Positions 38,685 to 47,597 of a stretch of 64,000 nucleotides of DNA are shown piece after piece. Where the stretch lies: assembly GCF_900142385.1 (NCBI RefSeq), contig NZ_FRAQ01000001.1:1-64000 (forward strand), in the 5' to 3' direction. The stretch's first letter is position 1. Each line of letters opens with the position of its first letter. This DNA is from Marinobacter antarcticus. Lineage in GTDB: Bacteria; Pseudomonadota; Gammaproteobacteria; Pseudomonadales; Oleiphilaceae. The notes below the pieces were generated by a model. It was not told the origin of the DNA. It saw nothing but the letters and a program-made list of their open reading frames with translations, and made no database searches. The position numbers were made by a program, and so were the translations under genes.

Positions 38685-39056
38685 TTACTCGAAAACCCCT
38701 CACCGGCTACTTCTGGCGCCTCAACATAGCCCCACCTTTTATTATCACTCCGCGCTCCTATGACAGCTTGTTCACTGCGCTATTAACGAATCTATTCGAA
38801 TTATTTCAGAAGCTTACACGCCGTTCAGACAACCGGACCACTGTATTACACAGACATCTCATCCGGGTTTATTGCGAATCAGTCATGGTAGATTGCCAGT
38901 TGCCTGCTATGCTTGTTTTATAGGTGCGCGTGGCACTCCGCAGTTTTACGGTACGTCTCATCGCCGTTCATAAGAGACCGTCAACTCCGACGTTCGGACT
39001 GTTTCGTGCAAACAACATTTTCTTGCAAAGCTTATACCGCTGAAAGGAGATCGTGC
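38685..39056. other. Intergenic region after tRNA-Ile2 (372 bases)
   Basis: No convincing gene or RNA. It is more AT-rich than its surroundings. A possible promoter for the lipoprotein gene lies around 38892-38925 (TTGCCA followed by TTTATA-like bases at about 18), but the match is poor. AAAGGAG just before 39057 is the ribosome binding site of the next gene. Confidence 0.4.
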
Positions 39057-39431
39057 ATGAATAAGCATAAGTCGATGTTATACACCGCTGGTATTACTGG
39101 CATCGCTCTTACCATCGGTGGCTGCGCCAGTCCCGGCGAACCGCCAGATTCGGAGCTTCAGTCTGCTGAGTCCTCCCTGCAACAGGCCGTCGCGGCGGAT
39201 GCCCGTGAGTTTGAGCCGGTGCTGCTGAATAATGCGCAGAACAAGTTAGCAGACGCGAAAAACCTGATTGAGCAGGAGAAGTTTATTGCAGCCGAGCGCC
39301 TTCTTCAGCAGGCCTCCGTCGATGCCCAGCTGGCGGGCGCGCGCGCTGATACAGCAAAAGCGCGCCTGGCAGTTGAGGAGATCAATCGGAACATTGAGTC
39401 GATGCGCAAGCAAATCAATCAAGACCAGTAA
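39057..39431 (+). CDS. DUF4398-type lipoprotein
   Basis: 124 residues with a lipoprotein signal and lipobox (IGGC, cysteine about residue 23), followed by a helical, Ala/Gln/Glu-rich domain (about 33-120) typical of DUF4398 proteins. AAAGGAG lies 8 bases before the ATG. The frame is open further upstream but lacks a signal there. It is 26 bases from the next gene, which has the same architecture plus an OmpA domain; the two are probably one transcript and may have arisen by duplication. Confidence 0.82.
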   Translation: MNKHKSMLYTAGITGIALTIGGCASPGEPPDSELQSAESSLQQAVAADAREFEPVLLNNAQNKLADAKNLIEQEKFIAAERLLQQASVDAQLAGARADTAKARLAVEEINRNIESMRKQINQDQ

Positions 39432-39457
39432 TTGCCAAATCTGGAAAGGAGACTGTT

Positions 39458-40273
39458 ATGAAAAAAAGCAACATAACACTGGGCATGGCTATGGGCTTGT
39501 CAGTAATGCTTGCCGGCTGCGCTTCAACACCACCAGACAACACGATGCTGAATGAAGCCCGCGCCTCTTACGCGAAAATCAAGGACGACCCGGATGTCGC
39601 CCGCAGCGGCGACCGCCAGCTTCGCAGTGCAAGAGATGAGCTCAGTCGCGCTGAGTCCCTGCTGGAAGACGGGAAGGACACAGTTCGCATTGAGCATGCA
39701 GCTTACCTGGCCAATCGCCACGCGCAGATCGCCAGCGAGCAGGGCGAGCGCGCAAAGCTGCAGAATCAGATTGATTCTGCAGAAGAGCGCCGTCGCGAGT
39801 TGATGCTTGATCAGCGTTCCAGTGAAGCCGAGCGGGCACGCAAAGAAGCCGAGATGCTGCGCAAGAGAATGGAGGAGCTGCAAGCTGAGCGAACCGACCG
39901 TGGCATGGTTCTGACTCTGGGTGATGTCCTCTTCGACCTCAATAAAGCCGATCTGAAACTATCAGGGGAGCAGACCATCGGCCGCCTTGCAAAGTTCATG
40001 CGAGAGTATGAGGATCGTAGAGTCCGGGTGGAAGGCTATACTGACAGCACCGGTGCCGAATCCTATAATCAGATGCTGTCCGAGCGTCGTGCCCAAGCGG
40101 TCCGCGATGAACTGGTTTCCCAGGGCATTGAACGCCGCAGGGTAGAAACCAGGGGCTACGGTGAGCAATATCCTGTTTCCAGTAATGACACCTCCGCTGG
40201 CCGGCAACAGAACCGCCGCGTGGAGATTGTCATCTCGGATAAAGAAGGCAAGATCGAGACTCGGGAAAACTAA
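39458..40273 (+). CDS. OmpA-family lipoprotein with DUF4398 domain
   Basis: 271 residues: lipoprotein signal with lipobox (MLAGC, about residue 21), a DUF4398-like helical region and coiled coil (about 30-145, many Arg/Glu heptads), and a C-terminal OmpA-like peptidoglycan-binding domain (about 150-262; DVLFDLNKADL, VEGYTDSTGAESYNQMLSERRAQAV and NRRVEIVI). The arrangement resembles Pal and YiaD-type envelope linkers: outer-membrane anchored, holding peptidoglycan. GGAAAGGAG precedes the ATG. A terminator follows. Confidence 0.9.
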   Translation: MKKSNITLGMAMGLSVMLAGCASTPPDNTMLNEARASYAKIKDDPDVARSGDRQLRSARDELSRAESLLEDGKDTVRIEHAAYLANRHAQIASEQGERAKLQNQIDSAEERRRELMLDQRSSEAERARKEAEMLRKRMEELQAERTDRGMVLTLGDVLFDLNKADLKLSGEQTIGRLAKFMREYEDRRVRVEGYTDSTGAESYNQMLSERRAQAVRDELVSQGIERRRVETRGYGEQYPVSSNDTSAGRQQNRRVEIVISDKEGKIETREN

Positions 40274-40296
40274 GCTTCCCCGAGCACCTGAAAACC

Positions 40297-40320
40297 AAGG
40301 GGGAGAGCTCTCTCCCCCTT
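40297..40320 (+). terminator. Hairpin after the OmpA-family lipoprotein gene
   Basis: AAGGGGGAGAG (40297-40307) pairs with CTCTCCCCCTT (40310-40320), a long GC-rich stem 23 bases after the stop. Only a short T/A-rich tail follows. Confidence 0.7.
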
Positions 40321-40346
40321 CAAAAATGCCATTTCAAAAATGCCAT
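40319..40346. repeat. 14-base tandem duplication
   Basis: TTCAAAAATGCCAT occurs twice in direct succession (40319-40332, 40333-40346), followed by a partial third copy (TTCAA). Probably a slippage duplication; no function is evident. Confidence 0.85.
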
Positions 40347-40459
40347 TCAAGCCAGCCCACTTGAATTCCGGGCACATTGACGAAGATCAAGCATGTCGAT
40401 GCGAAACAGCCTAAAATGAAACTGACCGATACGCTCACTTATCCCAGGAGTACTAACGA

Positions 40460-40717
40460 ATGTCACTCGAAAAACACGATCTTCTACATGAACTGCCAGA
40501 GTCTAAAGACGCCATCCATAAACTGAAAACGACCGATCAGCATTTTGCGAAGCTTTTCGAAACCTATCATGACATTGATCACGAGGTGCACCGCATTGAA
40601 CAGGGTGTCGAGACCACTTCAGATGAATACCTGGAAGAGCAGAAGAAAAAGCGGCTGAGCCTGAAAGATCAGCTTTACAGCATAATCCGCGATTATGAAG
40701 CTTCAATGGCCAGCTGA
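40460..40717 (+). CDS. DUF465 (YdcH-like) protein
   Basis: 85-residue all-helical protein, MSLEKHDLLHELPESKDAIHK..., with a central heptad pattern (HDIDHEVHRIEQGVE) and a basic KKKRLSLKDQLYSIIRDYE end, all typical of DUF465. AGGAG lies 9 bases before the ATG. Cytosolic; function unknown. A terminator lies 130 bases downstream. Confidence 0.88.
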   Translation: MSLEKHDLLHELPESKDAIHKLKTTDQHFAKLFETYHDIDHEVHRIEQGVETTSDEYLEEQKKKRLSLKDQLYSIIRDYEASMAS

Positions 40718-40849
40718 GCCCAATGAGTGTAGGCAAACCCTGCAGTTGCCTGCGGGGTTCGCCAGATATGGAAATCCCAGTTGGAGGAACCTACCTCAAC
40801 TTCGTAAAAAATCTCCCCGCAGAGCGGTAGGCCCACTGCAGCACTCTTC

Positions 40850-40876
40850 AGGCCAGTCTCCGGACTGGCCTTTTTT
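40850..40876 (+). terminator. Rho-independent terminator
   Basis: GGCCAGTC (40851-40858) and GACTGGCC (40863-40870) with a 4-base loop are followed by six T. It lies 133 bases past the DUF465 stop; the stretch between has no reading frame I could support. Confidence 0.93.
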
Positions 40877-40983
40877 ATACCCAGAACACTCCCCATAAGT
40901 TCCCACCACGACCGTTTTCCTGCTAATCTGGTTGCACAATGAAACCCAACCTGTCGCAACAAAAGACATCAGGAGAGATTTTC

Positions 40984-43281
40984 ATGGACAACGGCATCCA
41001 TTACCGCACCTGTCATTTATGCGAAGCCATGTGCGGCGTTGCCGTCGAAGTGAAAGGGGGCCGGATTGCAGCCATTCGCGGAGATGAGAAAGATCCGTTG
41101 AGTCATGGACACATTTGCCCCAAGGCCGTCGCTCTGCAGGATCTTCATGAAGATCCTGAGCGTTTGCGCAAGCCGGTTCGCAAAACGTCTACCGGATGGC
41201 AGGAGATCGAGTGGGACGAGGCTTTTGATACGGTCGCCGAAAAGCTCCACGATACCCGCACCGCCCACGGCCGCAACAGTGTTGGGGTGTATCTGGGCAA
41301 CCCGAATGTGCACAACCACGGCTCGTTAATCGCCACCATGCCGTTTCTGCATGCCGTTGGCACCCAGAACCGTTTCTCCGCAACGTCCAATGACCAGCTT
41401 CCGCATATGCTTGCGAGCCTGGAGATGTTCGGCCATCAGGTTCTGTTCCCTGTTCCGGATATCGACAATACCGATCTGTTTATCTGTATAGGCGGCAATC
41501 CAATGGCATCCAACGGCAGCCTGATGACCGTGCCGGACTTCCGTGGCCGGCTGAAAGCCCTCAAGCAGCGCAATGGAAAAATGATTGTGGTGGATCCACG
41601 GCGCACGGAAACCGCGAAGCAGGCTGAGGAATTTCATTTTATTCGGCCCGGTACCGATGCGTTTCTGCTGATGGCAATGGTGAATACCCTGTTTATGGAT
41701 AAGCTGATCAGCCCGGGGCCGGCGGAACATCTGATCAAAGATCTGGATCTTTTACGCCTGTCCTCCCTTCCCTTCACTCCCGAAGCCGTTATTGAGCGCA
41801 CTGGCATTTCAGCTGAGACTATACGCGACCTTACGCACCAGCTAGCAAACACCCCCAAGGCAGCACTCTACACGCGCATGGGTACCAGCACCCAGACGTT
41901 CGGCAGTATCACGACCTGGCTGGCATACTGCCTGAACATCCTGACTGGGAAGCTGGACACTGTTGGGGGCGTCATGTTCACGCAGCCTGCAATCGATCTG
42001 ATCGCCCTGGGGGCTATGGCCGGGCAACGAGGGCATTTCGGCAAGCGCCACAGCCGCGTAAAAGGGCTGCCGGAATTTGCCGGTGAGTACCCTGCCAGCA
42101 CCATGGCGGACGAAATACTGACTCCAGGTGAGGGACAAATCCGTGCCTTTGTGACCGTAGCGGGAAACCCGGTGCTTTCGAGTCCCAATGGACGCCGGCT
42201 GGACGAGGCATTGAGCGGGCTGGATTTTATGGTGTCGGTGGATTACTACATCAACGAAACCACCCGCCACGCAGACATCATCCTGCCCCCGACAGCAGCT
42301 CTTGAGCGCAGCCATTACGATATCGTTTTCAACATGTTGGCAGTGCGTAACGTATCCAAATACAGCGAGGCACTGTTTGATGCCGGCCCCGACAGTCGGC
42401 ATGACTGGCAGATTCTTCTGGAGCTGGCGCACAAGCTGGAGAAGCTGCGCAAAGGAGGAAAGTTGCCAATCCGTTCCGAACTGGGCTGGCGGGCGTTCAA
42501 GCAGGCAGGCCCTGACCCGATCATTGACCTGCTTCTGCGAACTGGGCCCTATGGCACCGATACCGGTCGAGCCCGCGAGATACTGGAGCCAGCGACAAGC
42601 CTGGTTATGGGCTTGCTCCCGAAACACCACCCACTGCGCGGCCTCGCCAAACTGAGCTCACTCAATCCGCAATGGCAGGGACTACCAAAAGGGCTGTCCC
42701 TCAAACGACTGAAGGAGAACCCCAGCGGGATCGACCTGGGGGCTCTGCGACCAGCTCTGCCCAATCGTCTGTTCACGCGGGACGGAAAAATAAACCTGGC
42801 CCCACGGCGCTATCTGAAAGACGTGGAGCGCCTGCATCAGCAGCTGTCTGCGCCAGACTCGCCCGGCGAACTGTTGCTGATTGGCAGGCGCCATATGCGC
42901 AGCAACAACTCCTGGATGCACAACAGCCGGAGGCTGGTGAAAGGCAAAGACCGCTGCACGCTGCTGGTGCACCCGCATGATGCGAATCGTCTGAACCTTG
43001 AGGGCGGCGGTCAGGCAGAAATCAGTGCCGGTGGCCGCAAGGTCGTCTTGCCCGTGGAAATCACCGAAGACATGATGCCAGGCGTGGTTTCCATACCCCA
43101 TGGCTGGGGTCATGACCGCGACGGTACACTGCAATCTACGGCCTCAGACCATGCCGGCGCGAGCATTAACGATATATTGAGTGACCAGGATACCGATCCA
43201 GTAGCGGGTACATCCGTATTGAATGGTCAGGCTGTAACTGTCAAAGTCTGGCAGCCGAAACAGCAACGTATATCGGCCTGA
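40984..43281 (+). CDS. Molybdopterin oxidoreductase with one [4Fe-4S] cluster
   Basis: 765-residue member of the DMSO reductase superfamily. The N-terminal cluster motif is C10, C13, C17, C45 (CHLCEAMC ... ICPK), with the following lysine K47 that in formate dehydrogenase and Nap lies between cluster and pterin. FICIGGNPMASNG and VVDPRRTETAKQAEEFHFIRPGTDAFLLMAM bind the pterin, and the C-terminal molydopterin-binding domain starts near 630. The expected metal-ligand region reads ATSNDQLPHML (about 133-143) with neither Cys nor Sec. There is no Tat signal and no partner subunit nearby. AGGAG precedes the ATG at 40984. The substrate is unknown. Confidence 0.88.
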   Translation: MDNGIHYRTCHLCEAMCGVAVEVKGGRIAAIRGDEKDPLSHGHICPKAVALQDLHEDPERLRKPVRKTSTGWQEIEWDEAFDTVAEKLHDTRTAHGRNSVGVYLGNPNVHNHGSLIATMPFLHAVGTQNRFSATSNDQLPHMLASLEMFGHQVLFPVPDIDNTDLFICIGGNPMASNGSLMTVPDFRGRLKALKQRNGKMIVVDPRRTETAKQAEEFHFIRPGTDAFLLMAMVNTLFMDKLISPGPAEHLIKDLDLLRLSSLPFTPEAVIERTGISAETIRDLTHQLANTPKAALYTRMGTSTQTFGSITTWLAYCLNILTGKLDTVGGVMFTQPAIDLIALGAMAGQRGHFGKRHSRVKGLPEFAGEYPASTMADEILTPGEGQIRAFVTVAGNPVLSSPNGRRLDEALSGLDFMVSVDYYINETTRHADIILPPTAALERSHYDIVFNMLAVRNVSKYSEALFDAGPDSRHDWQILLELAHKLEKLRKGGKLPIRSELGWRAFKQAGPDPIIDLLLRTGPYGTDTGRAREILEPATSLVMGLLPKHHPLRGLAKLSSLNPQWQGLPKGLSLKRLKENPSGIDLGALRPALPNRLFTRDGKINLAPRRYLKDVERLHQQLSAPDSPGELLLIGRRHMRSNNSWMHNSRRLVKGKDRCTLLVHPHDANRLNLEGGGQAEISAGGRKVVLPVEITEDMMPGVVSIPHGWGHDRDGTLQSTASDHAGASINDILSDQDTDPVAGTSVLNGQAVTVKVWQPKQQRISA

Positions 43282-43300
43282 ACGAAACAGGGAGAACAGG

Positions 43301-43756
43301 ATGCCTCAATGGCTACAGTTGAGTCTCATTACTGGCGGCGCTATCGCCATCATTGCGCTGCTGGTTTTTATCCGGCGGCAAATGGTTATGTTATCGGAAA
43401 ACCGCAAGCGCCAGCACAAGGCAGAGGCTTTCCAGGCGAAACGGCGTCAGGATATGATCGACAGTATCCACGTTATTGCTATGGCGATTGAGGAAGATCA
43501 GGTCGAATACTCGGAAGCCTGCCTGCGCATCAAGGGCCTGCTCGACCATGTCGAGCCCCAGCTAATGGAGAAGCCACCCTTCCGGGTGTTTATGGAGGTA
43601 TATGAACAGCTTCGCCATATGCCCACTCATCAGGCACGTCAGGATACGGAAGCGCGTTTTGTGGATAAAATGGACAAGGAGCGGTTTGCGGTAGAAAAAC
43701 GCCACGCTGATGAAATACGCCGTGCCGCGACAGCCATCCGAAATCATCCGTTCTGA
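43301..43756 (+). CDS. DUF2489 membrane-anchored protein
   Basis: 151 residues: one N-terminal membrane segment (about 5-24) followed by a charged, helical cytosolic domain (SIHVIAMAIEEDQVEYSEACLRIKGLLDHV) that defines DUF2489. It starts 19 bases after the molybdoenzyme gene with GGGAGAACAGG upstream, so it may be co-transcribed, though the family also occurs without such a neighbour. Function unknown. Confidence 0.82.
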   Translation: MPQWLQLSLITGGAIAIIALLVFIRRQMVMLSENRKRQHKAEAFQAKRRQDMIDSIHVIAMAIEEDQVEYSEACLRIKGLLDHVEPQLMEKPPFRVFMEVYEQLRHMPTHQARQDTEARFVDKMDKERFAVEKRHADEIRRAATAIRNHPF

Positions 43757-43830
43757 TCAACACTGATATTTGTTTCTTTTTGTAACATGGAAAGTTGCTG
43801 AAAATAATTTTATTCATTCAATATCATCAG

Positions 43831-44037
43831 CTTGCTCAAGGTATAAAAAGTGACGCAGCAATCAGGTTCAGCTGTATCTCTCAACTACCTTTTCTTTTTG
43901 CAGACCTTGTCTAAATTGAATTCAGGACGGTGGGCTTTTTTGCATCGATTGCCGTCCTGCGTTGTTTCTCCTGATACGTTCGGACGACTCTGCTATCAAC
44001 GGAAGCCTTGCCGGCCTCTTTCCGGGCCGGCTTTTTT
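43831..44037 (+). ncRNA. Candidate small RNA or long structured 3' UTR
   Basis: Between DUF2489 and the convergent HDOD gene lie 282 bases with no credible gene. TTGCTG (43795-43800), an 18-base spacer and CAATAT (43819-43824) could start a transcript near 43831 that ends at the strong terminator (44010-44037). Inside, CAGGACGG/CCGTCCTG (43923-43930/43952-43959) form an 8-bp stem. Boundaries are guesses, and it could equally be the 3' UTR of the preceding gene. Confidence 0.3.
44010..44037 (+). terminator. Rho-independent terminator
   Basis: GCCGGCC (44010-44016) and GGCCGGC (44025-44031) around an 8-base loop, followed by TTTTTT. It reads in the plus direction, directly before the end of the convergent HDOD gene. 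Confidence 0.9.
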
Positions 44038-44038
44038 G

Positions 44039-45403
44039 TTACTGGTTCATCATGCCGGCCATAGCCATAATGTTGTCTTTGCTGGCTACCAGCTCATCAA
44101 ACTGATCTTCTACCTGCTTGCGATCCAGCCCCAGCTCGTCAAAAACATTCTGCCCGACAATGTCACTGGCGCCCAAGGCTACACCTCTGGCCGTCAACAG
44201 TTGCCTGCCCAACCATAGAAGCCTGGCATAAACGCTGTTAGCGCCTTTATAACCAGGGCTTTTCTGATACCTGAGAGCCAGTGTGACCTCATCCGGCATC
44301 CCCCAGTTCTCCATGAGCTGGGCTGCAATCTGCTCACGGGTAATGCCCAGGAGATAGTGCTCTGTTACTGAGGAATCGATAGCTGAGTTCACCTCCAGAG
44401 AGCGGCATACCAACTTGAAATGGGGAGGGAAAATCTGAGCCAGCAGAAGATAGCCAAAATTGTGCAGCAGGCCGGCAAGGTAGGCCAGCCCGAACACAGG
44501 GCGCTCACCACGGGGCATCATGCTCGCCAGAATTCCCGCCGACTGCGCTTGCCAGATGGACTGCTGCCAGTAGCCCATATACCCATCCGGATGATCCTGG
44601 GGTTGCTTGAGTGCACGCCCAAGGGACAGCCCCATGGCCAGATTCATGACCATATCAAACCCGAGCACTCTTGATACGGCATCGTGCACAGAGCGAACTT
44701 GCCCGGCGGCCCCATAAAAGGAAGACGATGCCCAGCTGACAACCTGAGCAGCCAGACTGGGGTCACTCTCAACAATGTCCACCAGGTCTCCCATCACAGC
44801 ATTCGGGTTCACCCGCAAGTGAATGATGCGCTGTGCAGTTTCCGGCAGCGGCGGGAGCTCCAACGTGTCTTCCAGACGCTGCTGAATGCGCAGGCTGGTA
44901 AATTTTTTGATGGCGAAATTCAGTTGACTCCGGTCATTGGCCGGGTCATCCAGGTTGACCACTATATTTTCCGATGCCACCGTGAATGAACGACGATCTG
45001 CGTTTGCCGTCAGCGCCCGAAAGTCTTCGGCTGGCATCACCATGGCCAGATTTTGCTCACCCAACTCCAAAGCTACCGAGGGCAAATCATCCACCCGGCG
45101 ATCCACTATGGTGGGCCAACCTGTAAGCGAAGGCAGTGCTGGAAGCTCCCTCAGCCCGGCGCGCTCTTTCACGCGAACCTGCTCGCGGGACTTCATCAGA
45201 CGAAAATCTCGCCCCAGCTGTTTGTTCAAACGCTCGAGATCAATCAGATCTTCTTTACAACAAATGGCTTGAAGGTTCTCTTGCCCGTCTTCGAGCAACA
45301 CCATCCGCAACAGCTCGTGCCTGTTAGCCTGGCGTGCGTCTCTCAGCGACACTCCCTTGGCTGCGTCGCCCAGAGCTTGCTGAACCGTGACAGGTAATTC
45401 CAT
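44039..45403 (-). CDS. YbaK-like/HDOD fusion protein
   Basis: 454 residues. The N-terminal half (about 1-155) resembles the YbaK/aminoacyl-tRNA deacylase fold (RAGLRELPALPSLTGWPTIVDRRVDD). The second half (about 185-400) is an HDOD domain (LPPLPETAQRIIHLRVNPNA, then VESDPSLAAQVVSWASSSFYG), a signalling relative of HD phosphohydrolases. The ATG at 45403 is favoured over the adjacent one at 45406 because GGAG is 6 bases away. HDOD proteins link to stress and second-messenger signalling; the deacylase-like half may only be a binding module. It lies downstream of recG on the same strand, as in Pseudomonas. Confidence 0.85.
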   Translation of the reverse strand: MELPVTVQQALGDAAKGVSLRDARQANRHELLRMVLLEDGQENLQAICCKEDLIDLERLNKQLGRDFRLMKSREQVRVKERAGLRELPALPSLTGWPTIVDRRVDDLPSVALELGEQNLAMVMPAEDFRALTANADRRSFTVASENIVVNLDDPANDRSQLNFAIKKFTSLRIQQRLEDTLELPPLPETAQRIIHLRVNPNAVMGDLVDIVESDPSLAAQVVSWASSSFYGAAGQVRSVHDAVSRVLGFDMVMNLAMGLSLGRALKQPQDHPDGYMGYWQQSIWQAQSAGILASMMPRGERPVFGLAYLAGLLHNFGYLLLAQIFPPHFKLVCRSLEVNSAIDSSVTEHYLLGITREQIAAQLMENWGMPDEVTLALRYQKSPGYKGANSVYARLLWLGRQLLTARGVALGASDIVGQNVFDELGLDRKQVEDQFDELVASKDNIMAMAGMMNQ

Positions 45404-45513
45404 CATATTCTCCCCAGTGTTGCTGCTTGCCATCCGGCCTTCAAATCTGCCGTGGGGCCCTTCATTATAATTATAGGGCATGGTTTGAGTATAAACGTTT
45501 ATATAGAGCCAGT

Positions 45514-47589
45514 TTACACATCGCCATAACGTATTTTTTCGCCCAGCCAGCGCCTGATCAGAGCCTGCACCAGCTGAGGGTGCCGCATAAGCCCTGGTGC
45601 CATCTCGCGCACCGGCTCAATCCAGCCTTTGTCTCGCTCAAAGTCTGCCAGCCGAAACTGCATCATGCCAGTCTGCCGGGTGCCCAGCACTTCACCAGGC
45701 CCTCGTATTTCGAGGTCTCTCTCGGCAATAACAAATCCATCCTGGCTGTCACGCAGTGCCTGCAATCGCGCTTTGCCGTTGGCAGACAAAGGCGGATGAT
45801 ACATGAGTACGCAGAAGCTCGCCTGCTCGCCCCGGCCCACCCGGCCCCGCAACTGATGAAGTTGGGCAAGCCCCAGGCGTTCGGGGTTTTCAATAATAAT
45901 CAGCGAGGCGTTGGGAACATCCACACCTACTTCTATCACGGTTGTGGCAACCAGAAGGTCCAGCTCTCCTTGCTTGAATCGCTCCATCACCGCAATTTTT
46001 TCTGCCGATTTGAGACGTCCGTGTACCAGCCCCGTTTTCAGGCCCGGTAACCGCTCCTCCAGCTCCTGAGCAGTCACCTCTGCTGCCTGGCACTGCAATA
46101 CTTCGGATTCTTCGATAAGGGTACAGACCCAGTAAGCCTGGCGCCCTTCTGTACAAGCGCTGCGCACACGCTCAATCACATCTTCCCGGCGACTGTCCGG
46201 GATTACGATGGTCTCAATCGGTTTTCGGCCCGGCGGCAACTCGTCAATTACCGAAGTATCAAGATCGGCATAGGCGCTCATGGCCAGAGTGCGCGGTATA
46301 GGCGTGGCGGTCATGATCAGCTGGTGCGGCGCCAGAGTGCCACCTACCCCTTTTTCACGCAATGCCAGGCGCTGGTGCACGCCAAACCGGTGCTGCTCAT
46401 CGACAATAACCAGGGCAAGGCGATGAAACACTACATCATTCTGGAACAGCGCATGAGTGCCTATCACCACGCTGGCGGCTCCAGTCTGAACTGCTTCCAG
46501 CGCCTCTTTCCGCGCCTTTCCTTTTACCTTGCCAGACAACCAGGCCAACCTTATGCCCAGGGGCTCAAGCCAGCCACAGAAATTCCGATAATGCTGCTCG
46601 GCGAGTATTTCTGTCGGTGCCATAAGAGCCACCTGAGCTCCCGCCCCTATGGCCTGGATCGCCGCCAGCGCAGCGACCACGGTTTTGCCGGAACCCACAT
46701 CGCCCTGAACCAGCCGGAGCATGGGCAATGGCTGACTAAGATCCTGCCGAATATCGCTCACAACGTGACGCTGAGCGCCCGTCAGTGAAAACGGCAACTC
46801 CTCGAGAAAACGTTCGGACAGATTTCCTGCAGGCAGCAGAGGCAGGGCCTGGCGCGCCTGAATCTGTGCGCGAACCTGCAGCATACTTAACTGATGGGCG
46901 AGCAACTCTTCCATAACCAGCCGCTGCTGTGCCGGATGACGCCCCTCCATCAGCAGATCAACCGGGGCATTGGCTGGCGGAGAATGTACCATCTGGACAG
47001 CTTCGCTGATCCCAGGCAGCCGATAACCAGCCAACAGTTCAGCGGGCAGCCAGTCACGAATCGGATGGCGTTGAAGGTATCCCAGAGCCTGCTGGCACAG
47101 CCCTCTGACACGGGGCTGCTGAACACCTTCGGTCAGCGGGTAGACTGGCGTCAGAACTGCCTGCTCGCCTGTTGGCATAGGAGGCGGATTCACCTGATAT
47201 TCCGGATGGTAAAACTCGTATCCGGCACGGCCCGGGCGCACTTCACCGAAGCATCGAACCCGGGCGCCTTCTGCCAGCTGGTTTTTCTGGGCGGCATTGA
47301 AGTGAAAAAACCGCATTACCAGAAACCCGCTGTTATCTTTCAGCGTAACCTGCAGGCTGCGGCGCCGCCCCATCATCAGATCCGCCTTCATAACCTCGCC
47401 TTCAACCACGGCGACATCGCCTATCCTCAGGCTGCCCATAGGGACAATGCGCGTGCGATCCTCATAACGATGGGGGAGATGAAACAGCAAATCCTGCAGC
47501 GAGGCGATACCCAACCGCGCAAGCTTCTCAGCCAGGGCGCTTCCTACGCCCTTAAGCTCAGTAACCGGGATATCATCCAATGATGCCAT
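45514..47589 (-). CDS. recG: ATP-dependent DNA helicase RecG
   Basis: Remodels stalled forks and Holliday junctions. 691 residues: N-terminal wedge domain (OB fold, about 50-155), helicase domain 1 with Walker A GDVGSGKTVVAA and DEQH box (VIVDEQHRFGVHQR), and helicase domain 2 ending in the QLRGRVGRGEQASFC motif and the TRG-like region. The gene starts 8 bases after the oxyR stop, a recG-oxyR arrangement shared with Pseudomonas, where oxidative stress regulation and repair are linked by co-transcription. Confidence 0.97.
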   Translation of the reverse strand: MASLDDIPVTELKGVGSALAEKLARLGIASLQDLLFHLPHRYEDRTRIVPMGSLRIGDVAVVEGEVMKADLMMGRRRSLQVTLKDNSGFLVMRFFHFNAAQKNQLAEGARVRCFGEVRPGRAGYEFYHPEYQVNPPPMPTGEQAVLTPVYPLTEGVQQPRVRGLCQQALGYLQRHPIRDWLPAELLAGYRLPGISEAVQMVHSPPANAPVDLLMEGRHPAQQRLVMEELLAHQLSMLQVRAQIQARQALPLLPAGNLSERFLEELPFSLTGAQRHVVSDIRQDLSQPLPMLRLVQGDVGSGKTVVAALAAIQAIGAGAQVALMAPTEILAEQHYRNFCGWLEPLGIRLAWLSGKVKGKARKEALEAVQTGAASVVIGTHALFQNDVVFHRLALVIVDEQHRFGVHQRLALREKGVGGTLAPHQLIMTATPIPRTLAMSAYADLDTSVIDELPPGRKPIETIVIPDSRREDVIERVRSACTEGRQAYWVCTLIEESEVLQCQAAEVTAQELEERLPGLKTGLVHGRLKSAEKIAVMERFKQGELDLLVATTVIEVGVDVPNASLIIIENPERLGLAQLHQLRGRVGRGEQASFCVLMYHPPLSANGKARLQALRDSQDGFVIAERDLEIRGPGEVLGTRQTGMMQFRLADFERDKGWIEPVREMAPGLMRHPQLVQALIRRWLGEKIRYGDV

Positions 47590-47597
47590 GGCTGATG

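Noticed and set aside
41842..42630. Open frame of 262 codons opposite the molybdoenzyme gene
   Set aside because: Antisense shadow, with no ribosome binding site or family match.
43850..44218. Possible 122-residue protein running into the HDOD gene
   Set aside because: It crosses a strong terminator and overlaps the 3' end of the convergent HDOD gene; no homology or ribosome binding site.
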